This document shows positions 33,718 through 45,827 of a stretch of DNA of 64,000 nt, in pieces. How positions within the stretch are numbered: position 1 is the first letter of the stretch; every line of letters starts with the position of its first letter. Source of the DNA: Antedon bifida (Eukaryota; Echinodermata; Crinoidea; Comatulida; Antedonidae); the NCBI GenBank assembly GCA_963402885.1, contig OY727093.1, positions 16,993,036-17,057,035 of the forward strand. The letters run 5' to 3'. Made by a program: the position numbers and the translations under genes. The notes under the pieces were generated by a model. It was not told the DNA's origin and ran no database searches. It was given only the letters and a program-made list of their open reading frames with translations.

Positions 33718-35014
33718 TGTCACAAGTGACATAAAGTTGTGTATATATTTTGCAAGTCATTCTTACTTTTCCTTTTGTTTTCACTATTTGAACCTTTCTT
33801 TTGTTTTAGGAAGCTATTGTGTGAAGCCAGTGGAGCAGAGTTGTTGTGTTGCAGAGAAGGATTGTGTGGTGTTTGCTGATTGGAGGAGAGGTATAAGAGT
33901 TAAGTTAGTGTGTGAGTTGCTGATTGGTGGAGAAGGGTAAGGTGGTGATATGTGGAAAATTGAGGGAATTTTGAGGTAGATGGAAATTGAGAGGAGACAG
34001 AGAAGGAGGGCTATGTTATGTTAAGCCAGAACGGGATAGGTGAATATTGATATGAGAAACTAAGACGTGCAGGAGAAGAAGTAATTGAATTATGGTGAAA
34101 TAGAGCTGAAGCAGAAAGGAAATAAAGAGATATACATGAAGTTAATAAATTGTGAGTTGGAGATAATTATGGTGATATAGAGCTGAAGCAGAAAGGACAT
34201 AAAGTGATATACATGAAGTTAATAAATTGTGAGTTGGAAGTAATACTATAAGGCTGTACTTAAATGTAGAACTGTTAATTGTTGAGATTACTGAGGATTA
34301 ATTGAAATTGTGAATGTAAATTGACGGAAGAAATAACTGTTGGAAACAGCAGAAGTTGTTGCATGTAAAGAATTGTTTGGAAATATTGAAGAGTAACTGG
34401 ATTGATACGGATATTATTTTACGTGGAAAAGGAGAAAGAAATAATTGGTCGGGGAGCGGATTGCAGTGCAGAACGACATCAAGAAACATTTTAACGTTAT
34501 ATTTGATTTATTTATATGTCAGAAAATAGGAAGAATTATAATTGATAATACAAGCAGAACGGGAGCAGAGGCGTGGGAGTTGTTTAGTTGCAGAATCGTT
34601 TTAACTTTTATCTTTCTAATTTGGTTTTGTGTCAGCGTAGGAGAGAAGGCAAGAAGGAACGATATTGTGGACATTTATTATTGTTTAATTATTCATCTTG
34701 TGATATTATTGTATTTGAAAGGGGGGTTTCGGGGATTTATTTAAAAATAAGAAGATTGTTGATATTTTGTTTGGAAGGATTGGGAAATTTGGGGAATTGC
34801 ATAAAGTTTGTGGGGAATAGGAATACGGTATCATTGTTTGAGAATTGGTTGGGTTTTTTTTGTGGGTTTTTTTTTTGGGGGTTTGAATTATAAAAGAAAG
34901 AATTGGTTGTCAAAGATTATTATTAAATTTTACTTTTTACATTTATATGTGTACAGTTGTGGCTATTTACCGTTGTTCATCGTTGGTTACCAGCAATTAC
35001 ATGTCCGAAAGAGC
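33718..35014 (+). repeat. 3' LTR of the Gmr1-like element
   Basis: This is a direct copy of the 5' LTR, starting right after the purine tract. It ends at GAAAGAGC, short of the terminal TGTGTGACA, where an inverted LTR begins after a 7-nt spacer. Confidence 0.9.
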
Positions 35015-35015
35015 G

Positions 35016-37054
35016 ATTACGGCTCTTTCGGACATGTAATTGCTGGTAACCAACGGTGAACAACGGTAAATAGCCACAACTGTACACATATAAATGTAAA
35101 AAGTAAAATTTAATAATAATCTTCGACAACCAATTCTTTCTTTTATAATTCAAACCCCCAAAAAAAACCCACAAAAAAAAACCCAACCAATTCTCAAACA
35201 ATGATACCGTATTCGTATTCCCCACAAACTTTATGCAATTCCCAAATTTCCCAATCCTTCCAAACAAAATATCAACAATCTTCTTATTTTTAAATAAATC
35301 CCCGAAACCCCCCTTTCAAATACAATAATATCACAAGATGAATAATTAAACAATAATAAATGTCCACAATATCGTTCCTTCTTGCCTTCTCTCCTACGCT
35401 GACACAAAACAAATTAGAAAGATAAAAGTTAAAACGATTCTGCAAATAAACAACTCCCACGCCTCTGCTCCCGTTCTGCTTGTATTATCAATTATAATTC
35501 TTCCTATTTTCTGACATATAAATAAATCAAATATAAAGTTAAAATGTTTCTTGATGTCGTTCCGCCCTGCAATCCGCTCCCCGACCAATTATTTCTTTCT
35601 CCTTTCCACGTAAAATAATATCAGTATCAATCCAGTTACTCTTCAATATTTCCAAACAATTCTTTACATGCAACAACGTCTGCTGTTTCCAACAGTTATT
35701 TCTTCCGTCAATTTACCTTCACAATTTAAATTAATCCTCAGTAATCTCAACAATTAACAGTTCTACATTTAAGTACAGCCTTATAGTATTACTTCCAACT
35801 CACAATTTATTAACTTCATGTATATCACTTTATTTCCTTTCTGCTTCAGCTCTATATCACCATAATTATCTCCAACTCACAATTTATTAACTTCATGTAT
35901 ATCTCTTTATTTCCTTTCTGCTTCAGCTCTATATCACCATAATTCAATTACTTCTTCTCCTGTACGTCTTAGTTTCTCATATCAATATTCACCTATCCCT
36001 TTCTGGCTTAACATAACATAGCCCTCCTTCTCTGTCTCCTCTCAATTTCCATCTCCCTTAAAATTCCCTCAATTATCCACATATCACCACCTTATCCTTC
36101 TCCACCAATCAGCAACTCACACACTAACTTAACCCTTATACCTCTCCTCCAATCAGCAAACACCACACAATCCTTCTCTGCAACACAAAACTCTGCTCCA
36201 CTGGCTTCACACAATAGCTTCCTAAAACAAAAGAAAGGTTCAAATAGTGAAAACAAAAGGAAAAGTAAGAATGACTTGCAAAATATATACACAACTTTAT
36301 GTCACTTGTGACATTTACTCCCCTCTAAAAGAATAATGTATCAACATTTTCTCCATACCGTGACGGGTCCTATTTACACTCGACTTAAATAATCAGCTCC
36401 TACATTTTCACTGCCTTTAATCGCCTCTATTCGGAACTTGTACGGTTGTAGAGCCAGGGCCCATCTCATAATTCGCCCATTGGACAATTTCGCTCTGTGC
36501 ATAAACACAAGCGGCTGGTGATCAGTTTCCAACGTGAAGTTTCGTCCATATAAATAAGACTCAAATTTTCGTACACTCCATACAATGGCTAAGCATTCTT
36601 TTTCCATCACTGAATATGCTTTTTCTCGAGGAAGCAGTTTCTTGCTAGCGTACGCCACGGGAAACTTCACGTCACCATACTGCTGCATTAGAACCGCTCC
36701 CACTCCATATTCGGACGCATCTGTTCTCAAAATAAAATCTTTGTTTAAATTAGGAAGGCATAAAATTGGAGTACTGTTTAATTTTTCCTTAAGTTTAACA
36801 AACGCACTTTCCTGGGCCTTCTCCCAACATATTCGGTTAGGTTCCCGATTCTTCGTTTTGTCGGTTAATGGACAAGCAATCACAGAGTAATTAGGAATGA
36901 ACTTTCTATAGTAGTTGGTCATCCCAAGGAATGACCGGAGTTGTTTCTTTGTTTCTGGTTGTTTGGCTGACAAGATGCTTTGTATCTTCTCCACTCGAGG
37001 TTGAACATGTCCTTTCCCTACCACATGGCCAAGAAACTCGATTGTTTCATAACC
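35016..37054 (-). mobile_element. Inverted partial second Gmr1-like copy (LTR and 3' pol)
   Basis: Read on the minus strand, an LTR (36313-35016) is preceded by the purine tract and by the end of pol (RT tail and RNase H, about 37054-36374). It is a truncated fossil of the same family. With the first element it forms arms of about 2.03 kb (32978-35014 and 35022-37054) around a 7-nt spacer. Its LTR shares variants with the LTR at 37059-38371 and not with the first pair (for example GACGTACAGG instead of GACGTGCAGG), so it belongs to a second insertion. Confidence 0.88.
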
Positions 37055-37058
37055 CCAC

Positions 37059-38371
37059 TGTCACTGTATATATTTTGCAAGTCATTCTTACTTTTCCTTT
37101 TGTTTTCACTATTTGAACCTTTCTTTTGTTTAGGAAGCTATTGTGTGAAGCCAGTGGAGCAGAGTTTTTGTTTTGCAGAGAAGGATTGTGTGGTGTTTGC
37201 TGATTGGAGGAGAGGTATAAGAGTTAAGTTAGTGTGTGAGTTGCTGATTGGTGGAGAAGGATAAGGTGGTGATATGTGGATAATTGAGGGAATTTTAAGG
37301 GAGATGGAAATTGAGAGGAGACAGAGAAGGAGGGCTATGTTATGTTAAGCCAGAAAGGGATAGGTGAATATTGATATGAGAAACTAAGACGTACAGGAGA
37401 AGAAGTAATTGAATTATGGTGAAATAGAGCTGAAGCAGAAAGGAAATAAAGAGATATACATGAAGTTAATAAATTGTGAGTTGGAGATAATTATGGTGAT
37501 ATAGAGCTGAAGCAGAAAGGAAATAAAGTGATATACATGAAGTTAATAAATTGTGAGTTGGAAGTAATACTATAAGGCTGTACTTAAATGTAGAACTGTT
37601 AATTGTTGAGATTACTGAGGATTAATTGAAATTGTGAATGTAAATTGACGGAAGAAATAACTGTTGGAAACAGCAGAAGTTGTTGCATGTAAAGAATTGT
37701 TTGGAAATATTGAAGAGTAACTGGATTGATACTGATATTATTTTACGTGGAAAAGGAGAAAGAAATAATTGGTCGGGGAGCGGATTGCAGTGCAGAACGA
37801 CATCAAGAAACATTTTAACTTTATATTTGATTTATTTATATGTCAGAAAATAGGAAGAATTATAATTGATAATACAAGCAGAACGGGAGCAGAGGCGTGG
37901 GAGTTGTTTAGTTGCAGAATCGTTTTAACTTTTATCTTTCTAATTTGGTTTTGTGTCAGCGTAGGAGAGAAGGCAAGAAGGAACGATATTGTGGACATTT
38001 ATTATTGTTTAATTATTCATCTTGTGATATTATTGTATTTGAAAGGGGGGTTTCGGGGATTTATTTAAAAATAAGAAGATTGTTGATATTTTGTTTGGAA
38101 GGATTGGGAAATTTGGGGAAATTTGGGGAATTGCATAAAGTGTGTGGGGAATAGGAATACTGTATCATTGTTTGAGAATTGGTTGGGGTTTTTTTTGTGG
38201 GTTTTTTTTTTGTGGGGTTTGAATTATAAAAGAAAGAATTGGTTGTCAAAGATTATTATTAAATTTTACTTTTTACATTTATATGTGTACAGTTGTGGCT
38301 GTTTACCGTTGTTCACCGTTGGTTACCAGCAATTACATGTCCGAAAGAGCCGTAATTGCGGCTGTGTGACA
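37059..38371 (+). repeat. Fourth LTR, plus orientation
   Basis: This is an almost complete LTR copy, with a small loss near its start, ending TGTGTGACA at 38371. The bases that follow (TTTA) equal those after the 5' LTR, then LINE sequence resumes. I see no target-site duplication between 27442 and 38372, consistent with a rearranged cluster rather than one simple insertion. Confidence 0.88.
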
Positions 38372-38757
38372 TTTAGAGCACTAAAATTTACAAGAAGGAA
38401 AAAACGAGCTTGGAGAAAATACCAAAACTACTGCAAACAAAGAGCACTACAAGAGATGTCAGAAAGAAGCAAAATCAGAAGTTAGGTACACAAAATATAT
38501 GTTTGAAAAGAAATTGGCAGACAATATTAAAGAAGACCCGAAGAGTTTTTACGCCTATGTCCGCTCCAAACAGAAAATTAAACATGCTATTGGACCACTA
38601 AAGAAGGATACAGGAGAACAATTACCGGAAGGTCAAGAAACCGTGAATTCCTTAAATGATTTTTTTGCTTCAGTATTTACAGAAGAGCAGGGCGAGATAC
38701 TACAGATGAGTACCAAATTTAAAGGAGAAATAAATGAGAAGCTCTGTAATACAGTAT
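38372..38757 (+). mobile_element. Third LINE, piece 2 (endonuclease-RT linker)
   Basis: Frames encode FTRRKKRAWRKYQNYCKQRA, then KLADNIKEDPKSFYAYVRSK and NDFFASVFTEE. This is the linker typically found between endonuclease and RT in CR1/L2/Jockey-type LINEs. It continues the piece ending at 27442 and is cut off at 38757 by minisatellite DNA. RT coding resumes at 51711. Confidence 0.8.
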
Positions 38758-38764
38758 TAACGGT

Positions 38765-39185
38765 TCTAGGACACCTACCCCCTAGACAGTTACCCCCCCC
38801 CCCCCGGATATTTACCAACCGGACAACTACCCCCTTAGGACAACTACCCCCCGGACAACTACTCCCCGGACAACTACCCCCTTAGGACAACTACCCCCTT
38901 AGGAAAACAACCCCACGGACAACTACCCCCCGGACAACTACCCCCTTAGGACAACTACCCCCTTAGGACAACTACCCCCCGGACAACTACTCCCCGGACA
39001 ACTACCCCCTTAGGACAACTACCCCCTTAGGATAACAACCCCCCGGACAACTACCCCCGGACAACTACCCCCTTAGGATAACTACCCCCGGTCAACTACC
39101 CCCCGGACAACTACCCCCTCCCTTAGTACAACTACCCCCAGGAAAATACCCCCAGGACAACCACTCAACCCCCCCCCCCCCCCCA
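38765..39185 (+). repeat. C-rich 14/17-bp minisatellite (left)
   Basis: The units GGACAACTACCCCC and GGACAACTACCCCCTTA repeat with small changes for about 400 bp, ending in a poly-C run. The right-hand array at 51365-51710 is the inverted form. Confidence 0.92.
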
Positions 39186-39245
39186 TCCAAAAGTAGACAA
39201 ATATATAGGACCGGTTTCTGTAAAAATGAAATCATCTGTTTTTAA

Positions 39246-39504
39246 TGGGTGTTTCGAAACTAGAGACCCGAGACCAGAGACCTGACACGAGACCCAATAC
39301 GAAAAGGAGACCTATATTTGGGTCTCCCTTTTCGTATATTAGGGTCTCCCTTTTCGTATAGTGGGGTCTCCCTTTTCGTATAGTGGGGTCTCCCTTTTCG
39401 TACGTGGGTCTCCCTTTTCGTATATTTAGGTCTCCCTTTTCGTATTGGGTCTCTGGTCTCTGGTCTCGGGTCTCTGGTCTCGGGTCTCTAGTTTCGAAAC
39501 ACCC
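39246..39504. mobile_element. Hairpin element, GGGTGT...ACACCC, with tandem core
   Basis: The inverted ends (GGGTGTTTCGAAACTAGAGA on the left) enclose about seven tandem GGGTCTCCCTTTTCGTAT units with variable spacing. A second hairpin with related ends (GGGTGTCTAGAAAACTC) lies at 59638-59746, so the two may belong to one family of small palindromic elements. Confidence 0.75.
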
Positions 39505-40075
39505 GTTTTTAACCGATTATTCTGTTTAACAGCACGCTAGACCCTAGATGTGTTAGATTTAAAGTACCGTATTTATTGAAAAAACGGCCTGGGCTGTTTA
39601 TTGTTCGGTGGTTTTTAGGTGGACATTTATTGGAAGAAAGTTGTTTATTCAATGGGAGGGGGTATAATCTAATGGAAATAGACGCCGATTATTCCATATG
39701 ATGTTTCATGGGAGTGACATGGTCACCCTTTATTTGAGGGGAATTTATTTAAAGATCGCCGTTTATTCGGTGAGTGAACATTGAGGTCAAATATCAAAAG
39801 TTATATTATTCATCAAGTGTACAAAAATACATATATGACAAATTTGAGACAAAAATTAATTCTTTTAAGACCAGTGGTTTATCGAAGCATTGTCCTGACG
39901 CAAAAATTATGTCAACAATCAAAGGTAGCATTTCATGTCATTTTTTATGAAACATTTTTATTGAAGTACATAGAAACATTGATATTTTGAACAATATGAG
40001 ACCAACATTAAATTCCTACAGACATAGAAAGAATAAAAAGGTCAAAATGTCAAATATGATATTTCCAGCCATATT
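39505..40075. other. Non-coding DNA with TTTATT-rich decayed repeat
   Basis: Between about 39560 and 39780 the words GTTTATT and ATTTATTG recur in a degenerate repeat. The rest is AT-rich sequence without a recognisable gene, directly 3' of the MULE transposase gene. Confidence 0.45.
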
Positions 40076-42086
40076 TAAAGACTAAGTTTCATTAGAGGTA
40101 ATAATCCAGATGATCCCATTTTCGTGTCCTCAAAATAATTAAGAATAGGAAGAAGCTGTGGTTGCGCTATGTTTACCAATGCCTGGAAGCACTCATCTGT
40201 GTCTTCCACGGGTGCGAATGCAATTGCTCCAATCATTCTGGACTGGATACGAAACTCTTGGTTCTCCCGGTAGTGAATACTCAGTCCCGCTTGCTTAATC
40301 TAGAAAATTAAAAGGTGAAATATTTTGATTGATTGGCTTCTTTTAGATAAGGCGGGTTAAAAGGAAATGACATCTTCACGTTTTGTGCACCAACACAAAC
40401 CAAAAACATCATTTTGTTATTAAAGCACATTTTTCTCTATGACGGTTGACCGATGTGCAGTAGTTAGATGGTGATGATGTTACTTTTAGTTAATATTCAT
40501 TTAGTGGGAATCATCAGTAAAGGATATACCTCATTGAGTGGTGATAGACAAATTATTGTTTGCATTGTCGCGGTTTGATTTTATGTATATTTTAATTTAT
40601 ATAACTAACTTACCCTCTCGTGAATCCTCTGACAAAGATGAAAGAGGCATCCCTTAATTTGGGCATCTGGGAAAACTTGCCTAAGGGCGTTTCTTGCCGC
40701 CATTTCATAGTCAATCTGTATTGTCGTTGGGTTGAAGTCGCCCAGCTGTCGAATGACTTCCAAACCACGTATGTATGTAGGCTGTGTCTTGTTTCTTAGG
40801 AGGGCATAGACAAGTGGTACTACACGGCCCTCGTAAACACCATGCACTGTCCACAGTTGGAAAAATATCGCTGGGACGACTTTAAATGTTCCGTCCGCAA
40901 ACCAGTGGTTAGACGCTGATAGGACCTATACATGCAAGAAAATTTACATTTAGCGTGACTCATTACTTATTATAATAAGAACTGCACGATTTAATAGAAT
41001 AGGCCCTATAATGTATATATATATATATATATATTATATAAATACATCAGGCACAGAACAATCATTCTAAGCCGCCCGGTGATATACAGAAATCAGAACA
41101 ATCATTCTAAGCCGCCCGGTGATATTCTGAAATGTTTAATTAATTAATTTGAAACGGTAAGATGAGATACCTGAATGTTTCTTTCTGTGGCAAACAGGAG
41201 AATGCGCTGAGGGTCATCTCTGCCAGAGTCGTGACATGAAAACGGATCCCCGGCTAGCGACATTGTCTGGTCTGGTGCTATGTCGAGCTCGTCTATGGTC
41301 CTTGGTATAGGCAATGCATTGGGGTTGTTCAACTGTCGTTGTCTCCTAATGTTTCGTCAAATGTTATTCACTTCTGGAAGAGCAACTCGGCCTTCTTCAG
41401 TGGCCTGAGGTAGTGTCCTCATTAATATCTGCTGTGGGCGTTCATTTGTTGTTGTAGCTCTTCGTTTGGTTGTGGCTTTCACTTTTTCGGCGTTTACCTT
41501 TCCATGGGAAGGTTGGATGTGAGTGTTCAGTCTGTCCTCTAAACCTGTTGTCACCTAAAACCTAAAACAAAAACAGCTTAAAATTAAAATTGATAATCAC
41601 AATGTTTGATAAATTCAAAATTAAAACAATTTCATTAACACATTTTTAAGCATAATATTTAAACAGGTACAGGCCGAGTCTTCTCGCATAAGGACTATAA
41701 ACCAAAAGGGTAGGCCTAGCTTTTTTAACATTTCTAGATTTTATGTATGCCACACATCGATCCCATATCTAGATTATAAGTTAGTATGTCACCATACGGT
41801 CAGACATAGATTTCGGTACTAAACATAGTGTCTAAAGTAAGCCTATTTCGGCCAATTATTGAGGCATAAATGATAAAAGCTAACTTTCAATACTGACCTG
41901 AACCTTTGCTCTACACTCTTTTTTATTTCTTCGTTGTTCGCATTTAAAGGACTGCCATCCGTCAGCAAGGTCCTTCTTTTTAATATATATAAATCCACCG
42001 AGGAGTAGCTTCCTTCCACCACGAGTACTTTCAATCCACTCCATCTTATTCTTAGTCGGAGAAATACGTGTGATGTGACTCGACAA
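40076..42086 (-). pseudogene. FLYWCH-MULE transposase gene, interrupted by one stop
   Basis: Exon 1 (42086-41898) encodes a FLYWCH-type zinc finger (STRGGRKLLLGGFIYIKKK ... WQSFKCEQRR ... ECRAKVQ). Exon 2 (41554-41171) matches the usual linker (ATTKRRATTTNERPQQIL ... HDSGRDDPQRILLFATERN). Exon 3 (40925-40614) is the MULE transposase core (HWFADGTFKVVP, VVPLVYALLRNKTQPTY, IQIDYEMAARNA, IKGCLFHLCQRIHER). Exon 4 (40299 to about 40076) gives EFRIQSRMIGAIAFAPVED and LNYFEDTKMG, then a stop. All four junctions use GT-AG and keep phase 0. Exon 2 has an in-frame TGA at 41357-41359 where CGA (Arg) would be expected. At about 370 codons it is shorter than I would expect for this family. It lies inside the 13 kb segment and may be its (former) transposase. 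Confidence 0.78.
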
Positions 42087-42646
42087 TTAAACTGAAGTGT
42101 ACTAAAACTATAGTTTTCTCTTTCCACATGGCTCCTTATCGGCATCGGCAGTTCGACGCGTATATCTATACCATATCTGATTCTCACGGTAACGCGCGCT
42201 GTTTTTGATGTCGGAGTACAAAGCCATGCCGAAGTCGTAGAAGTCAACGTCCTGAGCCTGGTGGCATAATGATATTCATTTTAAATGTAAAATTGGCATG
42301 ACCCTCTTATTTCAAAACGAAATAAAGTTGTTCAGTGTTTTTTGAAACCATCTTTTACCAAGCTGTGTGTGTTTAAATAAAACATCTAAGACCAAAAAGG
42401 ATAATATGGAAATCTCTTGTGTTTTCTATATAAATGAATAAAAATAAAATGTAAATAGGTAATTACACTAGAAATGTACTTTTAGATCTGCAAAAAGCAT
42501 TTAATATACATTTTATCAGATATTTTATTTAAAAACTAAAGAATCTCAAGAATTAAGAGTATCTGAAGGTGTGAAAGTGATTGGGTCTCTTATAAATGGA
42601 TTACTACATCAACGATCTGTAAACAAAAAGACAAAAAGGTCGAGCG
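42087..42646. other. 5' flank of the transposase gene
   Basis: Apart from an overlapping shadow frame there is no recognisable coding sequence here. It is AT-rich and ends at the inverted end of the next element. Confidence 0.4.
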
Positions 42647-45600
42647 GGGTTGGTGAAATCTGTCCATAATAGGTTACTTTTCTGTCCATAATAGGTTACT
42701 TTCTGTCCACAATAGGGACTAGCGGACGCTGTTGTTTGTCCATAATAGGTAACTTTCAAAATTGGCTGTCCAAAATAGGTGACTTTTTGTCCACAATAGG
42801 GGATTTTATTGGAGTAGTGCGCCATCCATTGTGTTGTCCATAATAGGTGATTTTTTTGGCGTACTCGTACGTACGTAGTTTATTTCGCGAGTACTAATTT
42901 GTTTTCTGTTCAGACTCGAGGCTACCTAGCCTAGGAGGCCTAATTAGTATAACTATATTTATTTAAGTCTCTCTAGCCAAGCCTAGGCTAGTCCTGTTAG
43001 GCTACCTCTATAGGCCTACTAGTACTACTAGCCTAGTCCATTTGTTATTGTCCACTAAATAATTTAATTTGAACTTCATTTTAGGTTTTGAATGTTAGTA
43101 CGGACAGACATTACGCAACTTACCATACTATTGCAAGTTTAAATAAATCACCCAACCCACCTGTTCTTTTACAAAAATAAAAAATACCTCATAATAATAC
43201 TCTAATATTGAAGAAGTTTATTTTTTTAAGATAATGAAAATGTAAACTGTTATTTTTAATGCATTGGTGTTTCAATGTAATGGTTGTATTTTTTTTTCTT
43301 TGAACTTTATTTTGTTTTGTTAACAGTAATAATAATAAAAATCAACTTTATCAATTTAATATTGAAAAAGACATCACAGTTCAGCACTTCATTTCATCAT
43401 TTTAGGTCCTCCCCTATTTCAAAATCCTGGATCCACATAGCTCAATGACAAATCATCCCAGTCTGAAGTGGATCAACAGCAGCACTTCTCATCCATTTAT
43501 TATATTGTTGTTTAATTAAATGAATCAATTTTAATGTTTAATAATAAGAAATAGACAATAAATCAAGTTTACATACACGCAGTGTACAATCAACACTTTT
43601 GTTCTGTATTCAGAATAGTTTATTCAAAATCTAAATCACATTAAAAAATACTGAATTATATTAATTTTCAAAGTGTAAAAACATGGTTAAACTACAATTA
43701 AAAAAATAGCAAAGATAAATAAAATGCACCATAATTATTATGTTTATTACTATAATTATTGATCGATGATATGATCAAAGTTATTATGTTGAAGTGATGT
43801 ACTTTTCCATTTCAGCAGCATACTGTATATGAGCAGAATATCAAACATCTGTATGCCTAAATTAAATTAAATACTATAATAATGTTTAAGTTTTGTATAA
43901 TGCAAGTAACTTCAATCTTTTTAATGCTGAGACAAATGTTCATGTTGTATGGTGGGACACAATTATGTTTAAATATTTTATTGCATTTAAAAAAAAGATT
44001 TGTAGGATTGTTTTACTAAATTTAAGTTTATACCAGTTGTCAATTATTACCATACTCACTATATGAAAACTGATATTAAATGTTTTTAAAGATAAAGGCT
44101 GTATTGAATGAATGCTTTAATATAACATTTAATTAAATTTTATATATTTTCTGCATGAATTTGTTAGTGGATTTATCCATTCTTTGTACAGTGATTGTAA
44201 TGTTTATAATGAATGGAAATAAAAAAGAAATATCTACTTTTAATTTCTTAGCAATTCAAATGAATAGAACATTTCAAATCAGAATGTTAATAATTAATTT
44301 TCATGTATTGTCAGTAAGTTTTTCTACTACGGTAATGGCAATATTCAGTTTGTCTCTCTGAAAATGTTTGACTAAATTGTATCCTTCTTTTCGAGATTAC
44401 TTTTGCAAACAAATACTTTTTCTAAATAGGCTTCTTCTTGGGCATATTGAAAAATCTCCTAAAAGATGTAGGTCTAGCTCACATTTCATTAGTGGACAAT
44501 AACTAATGGACTCTAGCTAGGCCTAGGCTAGTAGTAGTAGGCCTGAGGTAGCCTAACTAACAGGACTAGGCCTAGCCTAGGCCCTACTATCTAGAGGCTA
44601 GAGAGACTTAAATAATTATACTAATTAGGCCACCTACTACTACTAGGCCTAGACCTAGGCCGCCTCGAAGTCTGAAGAGAAAGCAAATTAGTATTTTAAC
44701 TATTACTTCTACTCGCGAAATAAACTACGAACGTACAAGTACGTCAACAAAATCACCTATTATGGACAACACAATGGATGGCGCACTACTCCAATAAAAT
44801 CCCCTATTGTGGACAAAAAGTCACCTATTTTGGACAGCCAATTATGAAAGTTACCTATTATCAAAGAATATATATCACAAGAATGAGTATTCCGCGATTT
44901 TCCCTGTAACAGTAATATTGTCCATGTGGTAGGGCGCCGCCATAAGCGTGGATGTATCTGGGATGTATACAACTTTTTGTGACGGTTTCACCATATTTTT
45001 ATACCTCCATGGTTTCACTAATCAAAGGCTGGACCACCGGTAGTATTTTCATGATAAAAAATGTTATCAACTACATGCCAACATCATGTTAAATGCTGTT
45101 TGGATATTTAATTGTTCGTTTCATGCAATTTATTTAGTAAAAACTGCCGTATAAACAGTTCGCTTCATCAACCGGGCGCTACGATAGCGTGACCGGGCGT
45201 GTAGGTGTTTACGCGTTTTCACGAAGGATAGTTTAATAATATTCCTATATTTAACATGTTTCTGGTCAAACAAATAAATGTTAATGAAATTTAACATTGT
45301 ATCCTATTAATAACATGTATTTTATACTAATTTATATCATAAAAACAATACTTAATTTACCGGGCGTAGAGTAGTACGTGGCAATGGTAAAGAATAGGCC
45401 ATGCTGGGTGACGATTCGTTGATTTTTGGTGTTGCTGTGTTGGGCTTTTTTTGTGAACTAATTTAGCATGTTAGTAAATAATTGTCTGTAAAAGTGAATG
45501 TACACTAGTTTGTTAATAAATATGTATTATAAAATAGTTTACAATTGCAAAAACTATTATCATAATTCTATTTAATGTGACATGTATAATATCTATTAAA

Positions 45601-45827
45601 TCAAGTCTTATTTAGTATGTATACATCCGCCCTTATGAGGGCGGGCATCACTCACTGGAGCTCTCTGTTACAAATTTCTCATGCAAAAATCGCGGAATAC
45701 TCATTCTTGTGATATATATTCTTTGCTATTATGGACAAACAACAGCGCCCTCTAGTCCCTATTATGGACAGAAAGTCCCCTATTATCGACAGAAAAGTAA
45801 CCTATTATGGACAGATTTCACCAACCC
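42647..45827. mobile_element. DNA element with about 400-bp inverted ends, itself interrupted
   Basis: The left end starts GGGTTGGTGAAATCTGTCC and continues with tandem CTGTCCATAATAGGTTAC-type units to about 42850. It then runs into TAGGCCTA-rich sequence to about 43060. The inverse is found at 44480-44871 and, after a nested insertion, at 45733-45827, ending GGACAGATTTCACCAACCC. The interior (43060-44480) is AT-rich without a transposase. It is a large non-autonomous element; the superfamily is not known. Confidence 0.8.
44872..45725. mobile_element. 854-bp MITE-like element with perfect 40-bp inverted ends
   Basis: The left end starts CAAAGAATATATATCACAAG, and 40 bp recur exactly inverted at the right. 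The 7-bp duplication CTATTAT flanks it (44865-44871 and 45726-45732). It interrupts the right inverted end of the surrounding element. Its ends resemble those of the 327-bp MITE at 13663 (shared CAAAGAA and CACAAGAAT), so the two are related families. No coding frame is seen. Confidence 0.92.

Larger units (their letters stand above)
27443..35014 (+). mobile_element. Gmr1-like Ty3/gypsy LTR retrotransposon, looks whole
   Basis: Two direct LTRs (27443-28760 and 33718-35014) begin TGTCACAAGTGACAT; the first ends TGTGTGACA. They look identical by eye over the stretches I compared, which indicates a very recent insertion. Between them lie a tRNA-Pro-type primer site, one long gag-pol frame and a purine tract (AGAGGGGAG, 33704-33712). 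The pol order is protease, integrase, reverse transcriptase, RNase H, the Gmr1 arrangement. The second LTR lacks about the last 20 bases where it meets an inverted second copy. The whole cluster sits inside a LINE. Confidence 0.9.

Noticed and set aside
42604-42825. A 73-codon minus frame with repeated YCGQKVTY
   Set aside because: It arises from the tandem CTGTCCATAATAGG units in the inverted end of a DNA element.
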